Numbered from the stretch's first letter, positions 8,073-17,844 are shown. The stretch is 64,000 nt of DNA from Oceanobacillus timonensis (GCF_900166635.1 NZ_LT800497.1:4202344-4266343), one strand, 5' to 3'. Numbers and translations: made by a program. The notes: a model not told the origin generated them from the letters alone.

Positions 8073-9866
8073 TTACTTATGCTCTTCCATAAAATCTAAC
8101 ATCCGCTTATATACTTTCATTTCATTTTCCTTTTTCGAGAATCCATGGCCCTCATCTTCCAGCACCAGATACTGAACATCCCGTCCTTTATCCTGCAGCT
8201 TTTGCACAATTTGATCCGATTCTTCCTTTACGACGCGGGGATCTTTTGCTCCTTGAATAACCAGCATCGGTTTGGTCATCGTTTCCAGATAGGTTACCGG
8301 AGAGTCTTCTACGAACCGCTCTTTATCCCGCTCCGGATCACCGAGCCATCTTTCCATAATCGGTTTCCAGTGTGGTGGTACCGAATTGACAAACGTAAAT
8401 AAATCAGACGGCCCAAAGATATCAATCACTGCTTTAAAATACGCCGGATGACGTCCGTGCAAGAGCAGTGCCATATAGCCGCCATAGCTTCCCCCTACTA
8501 AGAATAGATGGTCCGGGTCGGAGATATTTTGATCAAACAGCCATTTAACACCCTCCACATTATCGAGACGCGGTCCATGTCCCCAATCTTGTTCCACAAG
8601 TTTCACAAAAGAAGAACCATACCCCGTACTGCCGCGGAAGTTTGGTGCAAAAATATGATAACCGCGGTTAAGAATACTTTGAAACATAGCACGGAAAAAT
8701 TTCCGTTCTGCGGCCTGCGGACCACCATGTGGCCAAAACACGGTATATCCATTAGCATTTTCCGGTTTTGCCCTGAACAGCAGCGATTCGATTTCCATTC
8801 CGTCAAAAGAAGAATACGTTACCATTTCAGGATCGACAAGTTCTTCTTCAGAGACGCCTAAGACACGGTTATCTGTAAGCTGCTCCCACTTTTCATTATC
8901 TGTCAGTCGGTAAATATTATCTGGCTTCACCGCTGATCCTCCCAGGATATAAACTGCCCCTGACTCTGTTATGGTTATCTGATCAACCAAATCAAAAGGC
9001 TTTTTGATTTCTTTTAGCTCTCCAGATATCAGTTTATACTGATAAAGCTTATCTTCCACCCCTTTTGCCGTTACTACATATAAGGAATTGGACGATTTAT
9101 CGTATTTGACGATTTCAATGGACTCTTCTGCCAATTCAAGCACTTTTGAAAACGTCTCTTGCTCGATGTCATACTTAGCAAGATACATATATTCACTGTC
9201 AAAATCCGTCGGGAAATAAATGCTGTTATTATCCGTGAAAACTGGTTCATAGGATACATGCACTTTTTTCGGATCTGGAGTCAGATAAACTTTTTTATCT
9301 TCCTTTTGAATAAAAATATTATTGTATGTGTTCGCGAACATACTTTCATATACGAACGTTCCTTCATCTTCGGATACAGCTAGCAGCGTAGTCGGAGCGC
9401 CTTCTCCTTCTACTAAAAGCTCATCCTTATCCGTATCAAGGTGGCGTACACGCGTGTTTAGAAAGTTCGGATTGTTTTCAGACGTATTATAATATACGCG
9501 TTTCCCGTCCTTACTCAGGTGTGCAAATAAATATTTTTCGTTCTCTGCACCTGTAATCAGCGGCTGCGGTATTCCTCCCGCTGGAGGCAATGCGTAAATC
9601 TGATAATTTTCATCCCCATCTGAATCAAAACTTGTTAAGACATATGTTCCGTTCGGGTCAAACTGAATAAATAAGGAAGATTCATCCTTGTGAGCGAATG
9701 GATAGGGGTAAGGATGCCCTTTACTCAAATCCAATGCCCATAAATTACGTTTTCCGCTTAAATTGGTTGAAAAAATAAGTTTTTTCTCATCTTTGCGTAC
9801 TTGAAAATGATCGATACTATACGTATGAAAAAATTGCTCCACTTCCGGTTTCGGAAATTTAATCAT
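8073..9866 (-). CDS. S9-family prolyl oligopeptidase/acylaminoacyl peptidase
   Basis: The 597-residue protein has an N-terminal beta-propeller (about 1-340) and a C-terminal alpha/beta-hydrolase domain. The catalytic triad is visible: Ser460 in GGSYGGYM, Asp542 in GAKDPRV and His574 in EDEGHGF. S9 enzymes cleave short peptides, often after proline or removing acylated N-terminal residues. No signal peptide is seen, so a cytosolic role in peptide turnover is likely. The ATG at 9866 follows GGGGAGAG. It stands alone between the glmS region and the monooxygenase operon. The exact peptide specificity cannot be told from sequence. Confidence 0.92.
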   Translation of the reverse strand: MIKFPKPEVEQFFHTYSIDHFQVRKDEKKLIFSTNLSGKRNLWALDLSKGHPYPYPFAHKDESSLFIQFDPNGTYVLTSFDSDGDENYQIYALPPAGGIPQPLITGAENEKYLFAHLSKDGKRVYYNTSENNPNFLNTRVRHLDTDKDELLVEGEGAPTTLLAVSEDEGTFVYESMFANTYNNIFIQKEDKKVYLTPDPKKVHVSYEPVFTDNNSIYFPTDFDSEYMYLAKYDIEQETFSKVLELAEESIEIVKYDKSSNSLYVVTAKGVEDKLYQYKLISGELKEIKKPFDLVDQITITESGAVYILGGSAVKPDNIYRLTDNEKWEQLTDNRVLGVSEEELVDPEMVTYSSFDGMEIESLLFRAKPENANGYTVFWPHGGPQAAERKFFRAMFQSILNRGYHIFAPNFRGSTGYGSSFVKLVEQDWGHGPRLDNVEGVKWLFDQNISDPDHLFLVGGSYGGYMALLLHGRHPAYFKAVIDIFGPSDLFTFVNSVPPHWKPIMERWLGDPERDKERFVEDSPVTYLETMTKPMLVIQGAKDPRVVKEESDQIVQKLQDKGRDVQYLVLEDEGHGFSKKENEMKVYKRMLDFMEEHK

Positions 9867-10003
9867 CTATTCACTCTCCCCTTTTTCTGTATTTTCTACA
9901 TTATATCATTATTCCTAAAGTTAGGCAGAAATTTAGGTTCTTCTGATGCTATATTAACATGAATAGATAAAATATCTTTAATTCAATCTTTTTTATTGTC
10001 TTT

Positions 10004-10032
10004 TTGTCAATTGAATAGTAAAGTGATAAATA
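10004..10032 (+). promoter_or_regulatory. Candidate promoter for monooxygenase operon
   Basis: TTGTCA (10004-10009) and TAAATA (10027-10032) are 17 bases apart, about 95 bp upstream of the luciferase-like gene. The -10 match is moderate. Confidence 0.5.
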
Positions 10033-10127
10033 GAGAAGAACATGACAAACCTATGTACAGAAGAGCACATATTCCATTCAATATCTTTACAAAAGCAACT
10101 CAACTATTTAAATAAAGGAGCACAGAT

Positions 10128-11195
10128 ATGGAACAATATCGTATCGATCAAAACAAAGGCATGGAATTTGGTCTTTATACCTTAGGAGACCACCTGGCTA
10201 ACCCTTCTACAGGAAAACGGATTTCTGCACAACAGCGTCTTCAGGAAATCATTGAATTGGCAAAACTGGCTGATCAGGCAGGACTGGATTTTTTCAGTGT
10301 CGGGGAAAGCCACCAAGATTACTTTACGACGCAGGCACATAGCGTGGTGTTAGCTGCGATTGCGCAGGCAACAAAAACAATCAAAATTGGAAGCTCATCA
10401 ACCATTATCAGCACTTCTGATCCAGTTCGTGTTTATGAAGATTTTGCGACGATTGATTTAATTTCTAATGGTCGTGCAGAGATTATCGCAGGCAGAGCTT
10501 CCCGGATCGGTCTCTTTGAATTGTTAGGGTATAACGTGCAGGATTATGAAGCACTATATGAAGAAAAATTTGATTTACTGCTTCAGATTAATGAAAATGA
10601 AAAGCTTAACTGGCAAGGACAATATCGTGCAGCCTTAAAAGATGCACAGATTCTGCCCCGTCCGAAAGATAATAAGCTGCCCATCTGGCGTGCTGTCGGC
10701 GGGACTCCTGCCAGTGCGATGAAAGCAGGTTACGCAGGAGTGCCGATGATGCTGGCTACGCTCGGCGGTCCGGCCAGTGCTTTTAAAAATGTCATCGATG
10801 CCTATCGGGATACGGCGACAAGAAGCGGGCATAACATTGCAGAACTCCCTGTCGGTGTCACCGGCTTTTTCCATGCTGCCGAAACAACCCAGGAGGCATT
10901 ACAGCAAATGTACCCTTATATTAATGAAGGGATGAAACGGACAAATGGACAAGGCTTTCCCAAACAGGCATTTGCCCAAGCCAGAGACAAACGGAGTGTT
11001 ATCAATGTTGGAAGCCCACAGGAAATTATTGAAAAAATTCTCTATCAGCATGAACTTTTTGGACATCAGCGCTACTTAGCCCAAATGGACTTTGGCGGTG
11101 TCCCATTCGAACAACTGGTAAGAAATATAGAAATCATCGGTACAGAGATTTTGCCAGCGATCCGTAAGTATACAGGTAAGAAGAAGGAGGACTAG
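10128..11195 (+). CDS. Luciferase-like FMN-dependent monooxygenase
   Basis: This 355-residue protein is a bacterial-luciferase-like (LLM class) flavin monooxygenase with a TIM-barrel fold. Recognisable pieces are DFFSVGESHQDYF near residues 54-66, IGSSSTIIST around 89, and RAEIIAGRASRIG near 121. Such enzymes use reduced FMN and oxygen to oxidise small organic molecules. The next gene, three bases downstream, encodes an NAD(P)H-dependent FMN reductase, which would supply reduced flavin. The two therefore form a two-component system and an operon. The ATG at 10128 has AAAGGAG upstream. The substrate is not predictable. Confidence 0.9.
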   Translation: MEQYRIDQNKGMEFGLYTLGDHLANPSTGKRISAQQRLQEIIELAKLADQAGLDFFSVGESHQDYFTTQAHSVVLAAIAQATKTIKIGSSSTIISTSDPVRVYEDFATIDLISNGRAEIIAGRASRIGLFELLGYNVQDYEALYEEKFDLLLQINENEKLNWQGQYRAALKDAQILPRPKDNKLPIWRAVGGTPASAMKAGYAGVPMMLATLGGPASAFKNVIDAYRDTATRSGHNIAELPVGVTGFFHAAETTQEALQQMYPYINEGMKRTNGQGFPKQAFAQARDKRSVINVGSPQEIIEKILYQHELFGHQRYLAQMDFGGVPFEQLVRNIEIIGTEILPAIRKYTGKKKED

Positions 11196-11198
11196 CAT

Positions 11199-11765
11199 AT
11201 GAAAGTCATTGGTTTATCCGGATCTATTGTTGGTTCGAAAACACGGACAGCTATGGATGCTGTCGCCGAGGAAATCACAGCAAACTATCCAGAAGCAGAT
11301 TTTCAGCTGATTGATTTAAAGGACTATGATTTGCAGTTCAGCGATGGGCGAAACTATCTTGATTATGCAGGAGACACTGCCTGGGTAACCAAACAGATCA
11401 TGGAAGCAGATGTAATCATGATTGGCACGCCTGTATTCCAAGCTTCGATTCCGGCCAGCTTAAAGAATATTTTTGATTTGCTCCCGGAAAGTGCGTTTCG
11501 GAATAAAACGGTAAGCTTTTTGATAACGGCAGGCTCCTCCAAACATTATTTAGTTGCTGATTATCAGTTAAAACCAACCCTGGCCTATATGAAAGCAAAT
11601 ATCGTACAAACCTATGTCTATATTGAAGAAAAGAGCTTTCAGCAAAAGAAAATAATTGATGATGATGTTTTCCTTCGTTTAGAGCGTCTAGTAGAGGATA
11701 CAATAGATACGTACGAAGCAAGTGAAATCATCCGGAATAAGAAAGAAGATTCGTTTGGGTTCTAA
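11199..11765 (+). CDS. NAD(P)H-dependent FMN reductase
   Basis: This 188-residue flavodoxin-fold protein belongs to the NADPH-dependent FMN reductase family. The N-terminal LSGSIVGSKTRTAMD is the phosphate-binding loop for FMN, and GTPVFQASIPASLKNIFD (about 70-88) is the usual second flavin loop. It likely reduces FMN for the luciferase-like monooxygenase immediately upstream; the start ATG lies three bases after that gene's stop, with AGAAGGAGGA as ribosome site. The pairing is typical of two-component flavin monooxygenases such as those for sulfonate or thioether use. It is the last gene of the operon; decayed sequence follows. Confidence 0.9.
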   Translation: MKVIGLSGSIVGSKTRTAMDAVAEEITANYPEADFQLIDLKDYDLQFSDGRNYLDYAGDTAWVTKQIMEADVIMIGTPVFQASIPASLKNIFDLLPESAFRNKTVSFLITAGSSKHYLVADYQLKPTLAYMKANIVQTYVYIEEKSFQQKKIIDDDVFLRLERLVEDTIDTYEASEIIRNKKEDSFGF

Positions 11766-11849
11766 AGTGAAATGATTCAAAGTCAATTCTCTGCGATTAT
11801 CTTGCATCTATACAAATTACCAAAATCATTGGCGCGAGAATATTAAAAG

Positions 11850-12249
11850 AACGCCTATCTCAGCAGAAATAAAGCATGGGATGGTAAAACTAATACGAAG
11901 AAAAGTTTTAAATGATTCCCAAAAAGACATGGTTACTACTGTATCGGAGCATTCCAGGCTGAGGGAAAACCAGTTGTTGCTATATTAAATACGGAAGGCC
12001 CAATTGAGACTTCCAGTTGGAAAGGTCCGGTTGATTATAGCAGCATTCCGTATGCAGATCGTTATCCTGGAACGAATGATAACAGCGAGTGCGGAGATAA
12101 ACGAACTATCTCAAAATGATGGCGGAAACCTGCCTAATACAGCTACCAACCACCATTTCATGATTGTAAGTGGTCTTGGTTTAATGCTTCTCGCTGGAGC
12201 TGCCCTATATGTATCGATGTTTCGTCGTCGTTCAAAAGGAAAACGCTAA
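11850..12249 (+). pseudogene. Decayed sortase-anchored surface protein, C-terminal part
   Basis: The 3' end encodes GGNLPNTATNHHFMIVSGLG followed by a hydrophobic stretch and FRRRSKGKR. This is a complete cell-wall sorting signal with the class D-type LPxTA motif. Upstream, another frame reads YYCIGAFQAEGKPVVAILNT and then GPVDYSSIPYADRYPGTND, which looks like real protein but ends in a stop out of frame with the sorting signal. A further in-frame stop lies before it (about 11930). The locus is thus a frameshifted remnant of an exported wall protein. A short chimeric frame opening at 12004 is not a gene. The enzyme family of the lost N-terminus is not recognised. Confidence 0.65.
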
Positions 12250-12292
12250 AAACACACCACCGCTAGTCCGTTATGATGTACTTGGCACACAT

Positions 12293-12329
12293 AAAAATCG
12301 CATGAGTGGAATCCACTCATGCGATTTTT
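12293..12329. terminator. Bidirectional terminator after glmM
   Basis: AAAAATCGCATGAGTGGA and its exact inverse TCCACTCATGCGATTTTT surround a single base. A/T tails on both sides serve glmM (leftward) and the decayed surface gene (rightward). Confidence 0.92.
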
Positions 12330-12348
12330 CAACGTTACATGTTACTTA

Positions 12349-13692
12349 TTATGCTCCTAAATGCGTTTCAATAACTTTCACAATACGCTCTGCATATGCT
12401 TCACAATCTTCTTTTGTTTTTGCTTCCACCATAACACGAACAAGCGGTTCTGTTCCGGATGGGCGGACTAAAACGCGGCCATTCTCACCTAATTCTTCCT
12501 CAACAGCTTGTACCTCATCTAAAACAATAGGGCTGGTCAATGCCTCATTTTTATCAATGACACGAACATTTACCAATGTCTGTGGAAAAATGGTCATTTC
12601 ATCTGCCAACTCAGATAAAGGTTTCCCTGACTCTCGAATAACATTCACAAGTTGCAATGCAGAAAGGAGGCCATCCCCCGTTGTAATATAATTCAGGAAG
12701 ATAATATGACCGGATTGTTCTCCGCCTAAATTATAACCGTTTTTGCGCATTTCTTCCATGACATAGCGGTCACCAACTGCCGTCTTTTCGCTTTTTAAAC
12801 CTGCTTCTTCCAAAGCTTTATAAAAACCTAAATTACTCATCACTGTAGATACCACTGTGTCCTCACGCAGCATACCAATTTCTTTCAAGTATTTTGCGCA
12901 GATGAACATGATTTTATCACCATCTACAATTCTTCCTTTTTCATCCACAGCGATTAAACGATCCCCGTCTCCATCGAAAGCCAGACCGACATCTGCTTCT
13001 TTTTCCAGTACAAATTCCTGCAGACGTTCCGGATGCGTAGAGCCGACGCCATCATTAATATTCAGCCCATTTGGAGACGAGCCCATCGAGTGTATATCTG
13101 CTTCTAAATCTGCAAATAGATGGGTAGCAAGGCTGGAGGTTGAGCCGTGCGCACAGTCCACTGCAATACGTAAACCATCAAAATCATTATCAATGGTATC
13201 TTTTAAGAAGGACAGATATTTTTGTCCGCCTTCAAAATAATCACTCACGGAACCAATAGCAGCACCAGTCGGCCGAGGTAATTCATCCTCTTCTTTTTCT
13301 AGTAAAGCTTCGATTTCTGCTTCTTGGTCATCCGTCAGTTTAAAACCGTCCGATCCAAAGAATTTAATGCCGTTATCTTCTACAGGATTATGGGATGCAG
13401 ATATCATCACACCTGCCTGCGCGCTCATTGCCTTTGTTAAATAGGCAACACCCGGTGTGGAGATAACACCAAGCCGCATCGCTTCAACCCCTGTTGATAA
13501 TAAGCCTGCGATTAATGCGCCTTCCAGCATATATCCGGAAATACGGGTGTCCCTGCCAATCAGAACTCGTGGTTTGTCACTGTCTTTTGTTAAAACATAA
13601 CCGCCAAAACGGCCAAGCTTAAATGCCATTTCCGGAGTCAGCCCTTCATTCGCTACTCCTCTGACCCCATCTGTTCCAAAAAATTTACCCAT
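12349..13692 (-). CDS. glmM: Phosphoglucosamine mutase
   Basis: GlmM converts glucosamine-6-phosphate to glucosamine-1-phosphate on the way to UDP-GlcNAc. The 447-residue protein starts [15 protein letters not shown]. It carries the active-site phosphoserine loop [17 protein letters not shown] near residue 100, the metal loop DGDGDR near 240, and the phosphate-binding [14 protein letters not shown] near 410. Length is normal. It is the third gene of the cdaA-cdaR-glmM operon, 35 bp after cdaR. In Firmicutes GlmM also binds and restrains CdaA, so the operon joins wall precursor synthesis with c-di-AMP. ATG at 13692 follows AAAGGAGAG. Confidence 0.98.
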   Translation of the reverse strand: MGKFFGTDGVRGVANEGLTPEMAFKLGRFGGYVLTKDSDKPRVLIGRDTRISGYMLEGALIAGLLSTGVEAMRLGVISTPGVAYLTKAMSAQAGVMISASHNPVEDNGIKFFGSDGFKLTDDQEAEIEALLEKEEDELPRPTGAAIGSVSDYFEGGQKYLSFLKDTIDNDFDGLRIAVDCAHGSTSSLATHLFADLEADIHSMGSSPNGLNINDGVGSTHPERLQEFVLEKEADVGLAFDGDGDRLIAVDEKGRIVDGDKIMFICAKYLKEIGMLREDTVVSTVMSNLGFYKALEEAGLKSEKTAVGDRYVMEEMRKNGYNLGGEQSGHIIFLNYITTGDGLLSALQLVNVIRESGKPLSELADEMTIFPQTLVNVRVIDKNEALTSPIVLDEVQAVEEELGENGRVLVRPSGTEPLVRVMVEAKTKEDCEAYAERIVKVIETHLGA

Positions 13693-13727
13693 TTTTTATC
13701 TCTCTCCTTTGACCATCCAATATACAA

Positions 13728-14957
13728 CTATTCTTCGGTTTGAGCTGGTTCTGTGATATCAACCGTCACTTCTTCTACATCACTTGTCGCTGTTACATTA
13801 TCTGGAGCTTCAATGTCAATAGGCACCTCATGCTCTCCCGCTTCCAAATCCGATAAATCTACTATGGCATCAATATCATCTGCCGTTACATCATTTACCT
13901 CCGAAGCATCTCCTGTTATTTCCACATCCAATTCAGGGTCTGTATAGGAAGTTTCCAGTCCATTTCCTAAACCTTCTTCTTCTAAAGAAACATTTTCAAG
14001 TACATTCGTTCCTTCCACTTCAACCTCTACTTCCACTTCTTCCGTATCCGGCGCTTGTACATCTTCTGGTAAATCCAGCGGTACTTCTACCGTTCCGGAT
14101 TCTTCAATGTCCGATAAGTCTAATGGTTCGGTACTTACTTCCGAAATATCCTCTAACACGTCACTTTGAGAGAAAATCTCTACTTCTTCTTCGTTTGGCG
14201 TAATGGAGTCAATTTCCAGATCTTCTTCCAGTTCACCAGTGGTCTCTACGGAAAGCGGAACAGACTTACTTGGATTATTTACATCCACAGAAACTTGAAT
14301 ACTTTCCGGTTCCAGTCCAACATCTAATTCATTTCCCTGTACATCGTATACATTCACTGGAAGCTCACGGTTATCAATGGAAGAATCCACATCCTCCATA
14401 TTCACATAGACTTTTACTGCGCCAATGGCTTCAATCACTTCTCTGGAACTTGTAATGGTCACTGTTTCCGGATCAATACTGTAATCAGCTACCTCATAAC
14501 CATCTGCCATCCTATCCTGATTAATAAAATCAGGTGTTACCGAGAACTCTTGTGATGCACGCTCTTCAATTGTCACTTCTACCGTCTTCGGCTCAATAAA
14601 TGCTTCTACATCACCTGTGATATTATGCTGTAATTCTACAACATGTGTCCCTTCATCTAATCCTTCTAAATCAACAAATACATCAAAATTCCGTTGCAGT
14701 AATACCGGCGTCACATTGGCAGGTGTTCCTTGTAAACTTACCTGTACATTTTCCGGGACGCCGCTGACAACGTATTTTTCACGATCAATATCAATATCCA
14801 CCGGAACTTGATCCAAAACTTCTGTTGAGTTTGTGGAACTGGAGAAAGTTGCATCGGAATTTGGTGTTTCTGACACACTGACGAAAGCATAAAGGGTGAC
14901 GGCAAAGGCTAAAGAAAGAATACGGACAAACCATTTACTCTTAAACCAATTATCCAC
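13728..14957 (-). CDS. cdaR: CdaA regulator with YbbR domains
   Basis: CdaR (YbbR) is a membrane-anchored regulator of the diadenylate cyclase CdaA. The protein has a short N-terminal membrane helix (WFVRILSLAFAVTLYAF, about residues 9-26). The rest is extracellular, composed of four YbbR repeats, very acidic and ending PAQTEE; such acidity suits a salt-tolerant organism. I chose GTG at 14957, giving MDNWFKSKWF as in B. subtilis CdaR, because the ATG nine bases upstream sits too close to its GGGGGA. The start overlaps the end of cdaA, implying translational coupling. Length is about 409 residues, slightly short for the family. Confidence 0.93.
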   Translation of the reverse strand: MDNWFKSKWFVRILSLAFAVTLYAFVSVSETPNSDATFSSSTNSTEVLDQVPVDIDIDREKYVVSGVPENVQVSLQGTPANVTPVLLQRNFDVFVDLEGLDEGTHVVELQHNITGDVEAFIEPKTVEVTIEERASQEFSVTPDFINQDRMADGYEVADYSIDPETVTITSSREVIEAIGAVKVYVNMEDVDSSIDNRELPVNVYDVQGNELDVGLEPESIQVSVDVNNPSKSVPLSVETTGELEEDLEIDSITPNEEEVEIFSQSDVLEDISEVSTEPLDLSDIEESGTVEVPLDLPEDVQAPDTEEVEVEVEVEGTNVLENVSLEEEGLGNGLETSYTDPELDVEITGDASEVNDVTADDIDAIVDLSDLEAGEHEVPIDIEAPDNVTATSDVEEVTVDITEPAQTEE

Positions 14958-15771
14958 GTTTACCATTCCCCCATTTCCATAATTTTTTATCAGAGGTTTT
15001 TGGTACGATTGATAGGTGTGTTAACAGCATTTCTCTCAATTTTTCTTCACGAATATCACGATGTAATTCACCATTCTTTGTACAAGAGATAGAACCTGTT
15101 TCCTCCGAGACAACAATCGTCAATGCATCGGTTACTTCACTTATTCCCATCGCAGCACGGTGTCTCGTTCCCAGCTCCTTTGAAATAAATGGACTCTCAG
15201 ATAAAGGAAGGTAACAGGCTGCAGCAGTAATCTCTTCATTTTTTATAATAACTGCGCCATCATGCAGCGGTGTGTTCGGTGTGAATATGTTTGTTAAAAG
15301 CTGGTGTGTAAGCTTTCCGTTGATGGGAATCCCTGTTTCCGCATAATCACCTATCCCTGTTTCCCGTTCAATAGAGATGAGGGCACCAATTCTTCTTTTT
15401 CCCATATAATTACATGATGTAACAATTGCTTCTATTTCATTTTGTATAATTTCTTCTGCGGAGCTGCCAGACCTGGCAAATATGTTTCCTCTTCCTAACT
15501 GCTCCAGCGCTCTCCGCAATTCCGGCTGGAATAAAATAACTATTACAATAACTCCCCAAGAAATAACTTGGCCGGTGATAAATTGTACAGTTTGCAAGCT
15601 TAACAGCATACTTACGCCCCATACAACCAATACAACTGCTATTCCCTTTAACAGCTGAATAGCTTTTGTTCCTCTGATCAGCATGATTAATTTATATAAT
15701 ACATACCAGACGAGAGCGATATCAACGCCAATTCGCAGCAGATTTAAAATGTCAAATCCCCCATCAAGCAT
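14950..15771 (-). CDS. cdaA: Diadenylate cyclase (c-di-AMP synthase)
   Basis: CdaA makes cyclic di-AMP from two ATP and controls potassium, turgor and wall homeostasis. Three N-terminal membrane helices (about residues 10-75) precede the cytosolic DAC domain. That domain shows the hallmark DGAVII (TPLHDGAVIIKN) and the RHR motif (GTRHRAAMG). I place the start at ATG 15771 (MLDGGFDILNLLRIG), which has AAAGGATG upstream; a TTG seven codons earlier is open but lacks a ribosome site. It is the first gene of the cdaA-cdaR-glmM operon and overlaps cdaR. About 270 bp separate it from rsiW. The assignment is firm. Confidence 0.97.
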   Translation of the reverse strand: MLDGGFDILNLLRIGVDIALVWYVLYKLIMLIRGTKAIQLLKGIAVVLVVWGVSMLLSLQTVQFITGQVISWGVIVIVILFQPELRRALEQLGRGNIFARSGSSAEEIIQNEIEAIVTSCNYMGKRRIGALISIERETGIGDYAETGIPINGKLTHQLLTNIFTPNTPLHDGAVIIKNEEITAAACYLPLSESPFISKELGTRHRAAMGISEVTDALTIVVSEETGSISCTKNGELHRDIREEKLREMLLTHLSIVPKTSDKKLWKWGNGKRG

Positions 15772-16036
15772 GCGCACACATCCTTTACCCAATAGTATAA
15801 CCTGTTTATTTTTAAAACAATAGATTGTATTATCATTAACAAATTTACAGTCGGTATTTATTATATCATAAATTTGTAAAAACAGACCTGTCTGTTGTTT
15901 ATTCTTTTTCGTTTTTTCTGATGTTATCTATCGTAACTTTTGAAGCAATCCATTCTTCTCCTAACAGGAAAAAGAGAGCACTGTACAGCTCCCTTTTTCA
16001 ACTTCCTATCTATATCACATTCCAGAGGATATGCAC

Positions 16037-16678
16037 TTAAAATGAAATTAATCCTTTAAAAAAATGCTTCACATGATACCAAACCCATTCAAACGATTGG
16101 TCAACGGTTTCCAATTCACCGTTGACACCCCCTGCTGATGCCATGAGACCGCCGCCTTCAAGTTCGGAATCGCCGTCTACCAATTCACCATTAAACAGGG
16201 TAACATTTCCATCAACCGTTCCAAGCACTAATAAATCACCGTTTTTCACGTAAACGTCCCCTGAAACAGTAACACCTTCCGGAACAATCACTGTATCTCC
16301 ATCCACAACCAGTTCCTCTTGTGCAGAGACAACAAGTTGATCTGTTCCCTGATTAAAAGTAGAAGAAAGGCTGCCTACCATCAACAAGAAAAAAATCGCT
16401 GCTGCGACCAGGATTGGATGGTGTTTAAACCAGCGCTTGTACTTCACCGATTTCTTCTCTGTAGGCAAATGATTCATGACATTTTCGGTAAAACCGTTGG
16501 GTGCTTCAATCCGTTCTGCACTTTGAATGAAAGTAATCGTTCGATTCAGTTCATGAAAATGCTTTTGACATTCTTCACAATCCTCCAGATGTTTTTTTAG
16601 TAAGCTTTCGTCTTCTGCGGAGATATCTCCATCTAAATAATCATGCATTTTTCTTATATATTTTTCATTACAACTCAC
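16037..16678 (-). CDS. rsiW: Anti-sigma-W factor
   Basis: RsiW holds sigma-W at the membrane until regulated proteolysis frees it under envelope stress. The N-terminal zinc-binding anti-sigma domain shows [15 protein letters not shown] (about residues 30-44). One membrane helix follows ([19 protein letters not shown], about 88-106), and the extracellular C-terminal part is rich in Val, Gly and Asp. I set the start at GTG 16678 ([19 protein letters not shown]), matching the MSC start of B. subtilis RsiW and giving good spacing from AAAGGAG. The outer part, with its repeated short strands, is not like the usual RsiW tail and may respond to a different signal. It is co-transcribed after sigW. 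Confidence 0.93.
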   Translation of the reverse strand: MSCNEKYIRKMHDYLDGDISAEDESLLKKHLEDCEECQKHFHELNRTITFIQSAERIEAPNGFTENVMNHLPTEKKSVKYKRWFKHHPILVAAAIFFLLMVGSLSSTFNQGTDQLVVSAQEELVVDGDTVIVPEGVTVSGDVYVKNGDLLVLGTVDGNVTLFNGELVDGDSELEGGGLMASAGGVNGELETVDQSFEWVWYHVKHFFKGLISF

Positions 16679-16693
16679 ATCAAGCACGCTCCT

Positions 16694-17257
16694 TTACACA
16701 TGTCGAAGCCTCTTTCTTAAAGCCTCTCTCCCACGATGAATCCGTGTTTTTACAGTACCGAGAGGAACATCAAGAATTTCACTAATTTCTTTTAGTGAAA
16801 ACTCTTCTAAATATCGGAGCATGATTATACTTCGATATTTAGATGGAAGCTGCGAAATTTCATGGTGAATATACCGTTTCAGCTCTCTGCTTTCCACTTC
16901 TTCTCCGGGAAGCCGTTCCGTACTAGCAAGCTGCGAATACATATCTAAACCTTCCGTCCCCTTAACTTCCGCATCAAGGTGGAAATCCGGTTTACGCTTG
17001 CGCATACGGTCAATCGTTAAATTGGTTGCTATACGATATAACCATGTAGAGAATTTTCTATTCTCATCAAATGAATCAATATTCACATATGCACGTATAA
17101 ATGCTTCTTGCGCAATATCTTCCGCTTCGTGCTTATTACCAAGCATACGATAGCAATGCCGGTATATTTTATCCTGATAAAAGGTTACTACATCTGAAAA
17201 AGCAGACTGATCTCCTTTTTTAACTTGTATAATCTGTTTCTTTATAAATTGCTCCAT
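16694..17257 (-). CDS. sigW: ECF sigma factor SigW
   Basis: The 187-residue protein has the length and sequence of Bacillus sigma-W, which directs genes against envelope stress and membrane-active compounds. Region 2 is visible as DKIYRHCYRMLGNKHEAEDI followed by FSTWLYRIATNLTIDRMRKR. Region 4 is LPSKYRSIIMLRYLEEFSL and LGTVKTRIHRGREALRKRL. The start is MEQFIKKQII at 17257; the frame is open upstream but the autoregulatory promoter lies in that part. rsiW follows 15 bp downstream. Confidence 0.97.
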   Translation of the reverse strand: MEQFIKKQIIQVKKGDQSAFSDVVTFYQDKIYRHCYRMLGNKHEAEDIAQEAFIRAYVNIDSFDENRKFSTWLYRIATNLTIDRMRKRKPDFHLDAEVKGTEGLDMYSQLASTERLPGEEVESRELKRYIHHEISQLPSKYRSIIMLRYLEEFSLKEISEILDVPLGTVKTRIHRGREALRKRLRHV

Positions 17258-17287
17258 TTCATTACCTCCGCATGATGCGGTACTCTC

Positions 17288-17316
17288 TATACGAAACAAC
17301 CGCTTGTAAGGTTTCA
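17288..17316 (-). promoter_or_regulatory. SigW-type autoregulatory promoter
   Basis: On the minus strand TGAAAC (17311-17316) and CGTATA (17288-17293) are separated by 17 bases, directly upstream of the sigW ribosome site. This is the sigma-W consensus, so sigW activates itself as in B. subtilis. Confidence 0.9.
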
Positions 17317-17393
17317 CTTTTAAAAAAGAATGTTTATTTTTTCTTCGACCGGGTATATCTAATGATAAGTATACTAAAAAAGGAGTGAAAGTT

Positions 17394-17546
17394 GTGGACA
17401 AAAATACATTATTCCTTGAAATTGAAGCGTGCAGACAAGAAATGCTGACATTATCCGAGGAACATGGGTTAGACTCCGAACCCGTCTTAACGACAAGCGA
17501 AAAACTAGATGCATTAATCTATGCTTATTTAAAAAAATCCTCTTAG
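17394..17546 (+). CDS. Spo0E-like aspartyl-phosphate phosphatase
   Basis: This 50-residue protein is divergent from sigW. It starts at GTG 17394 behind AAAGGAG and reads MDKNTLFLEIEACRQEMLTL, then SEEHGLDSEPVLTTSEKLDA. Spo0E-family proteins are short helical hairpins that dephosphorylate Spo0A-P and delay sporulation. The signature S-x-x-L-D is present as SEKLD near residues 35-39. It ends in a hairpin terminator. The match in length, motif and start is good; which response regulator it acts on is inferred from the family. Confidence 0.88.
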   Translation: MDKNTLFLEIEACRQEMLTLSEEHGLDSEPVLTTSEKLDALIYAYLKKSS

Positions 17547-17567
17547 ATAAATCCATTTGCCTATTTT

Positions 17568-17594
17568 AAAGACATGTTTTGTATGTCTTTTTTT
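17568..17594 (+). terminator. Terminator of the Spo0E-like gene
   Basis: AAAGACAT and its inverse ATGTCTTT flank a seven-base loop and run into seven Ts. Confidence 0.85.
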
Positions 17595-17766
17595 ATGACA
17601 TAACCTCTCCACAATCATCGATAGGTACCTTTTCTCCAATCAAATATATATCTATGAATAATAATATCTTATTTTTCTCTTCACTTCATTAATCATTTTC
17701 ATTTTTTATAAGAAACTTAAAACAATTTGAAAGATAGCAGCAATTTTCCTCTCATGGAAATACACA

Positions 17767-17808
17767 AATAAAAAAACCGATTTACAATGCAGCGTATTGC
17801 AAAACGGT
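17767..17808 (-). terminator. Terminator of the mevalonate operon
   Basis: On the minus strand ACCGTTTTGCAAT and ATTGTAAATCGGT pair with two mismatches and are followed by a run of seven Ts, about 40 bp past the last mevalonate gene. The interval from the Spo0E-like gene to here holds nothing else that I recognise. Confidence 0.8.
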
Positions 17809-17844
17809 CTCATGTATATTGTGTGAAATTATCTTTTATTGTGC

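Noticed and set aside
12004..12249. Short rightward frame as an intact 81-residue protein
   Set aside because: Its first half is out of frame with the protein-like upstream sequence; only the LPNTA tail is real, so I call the locus a pseudogene.
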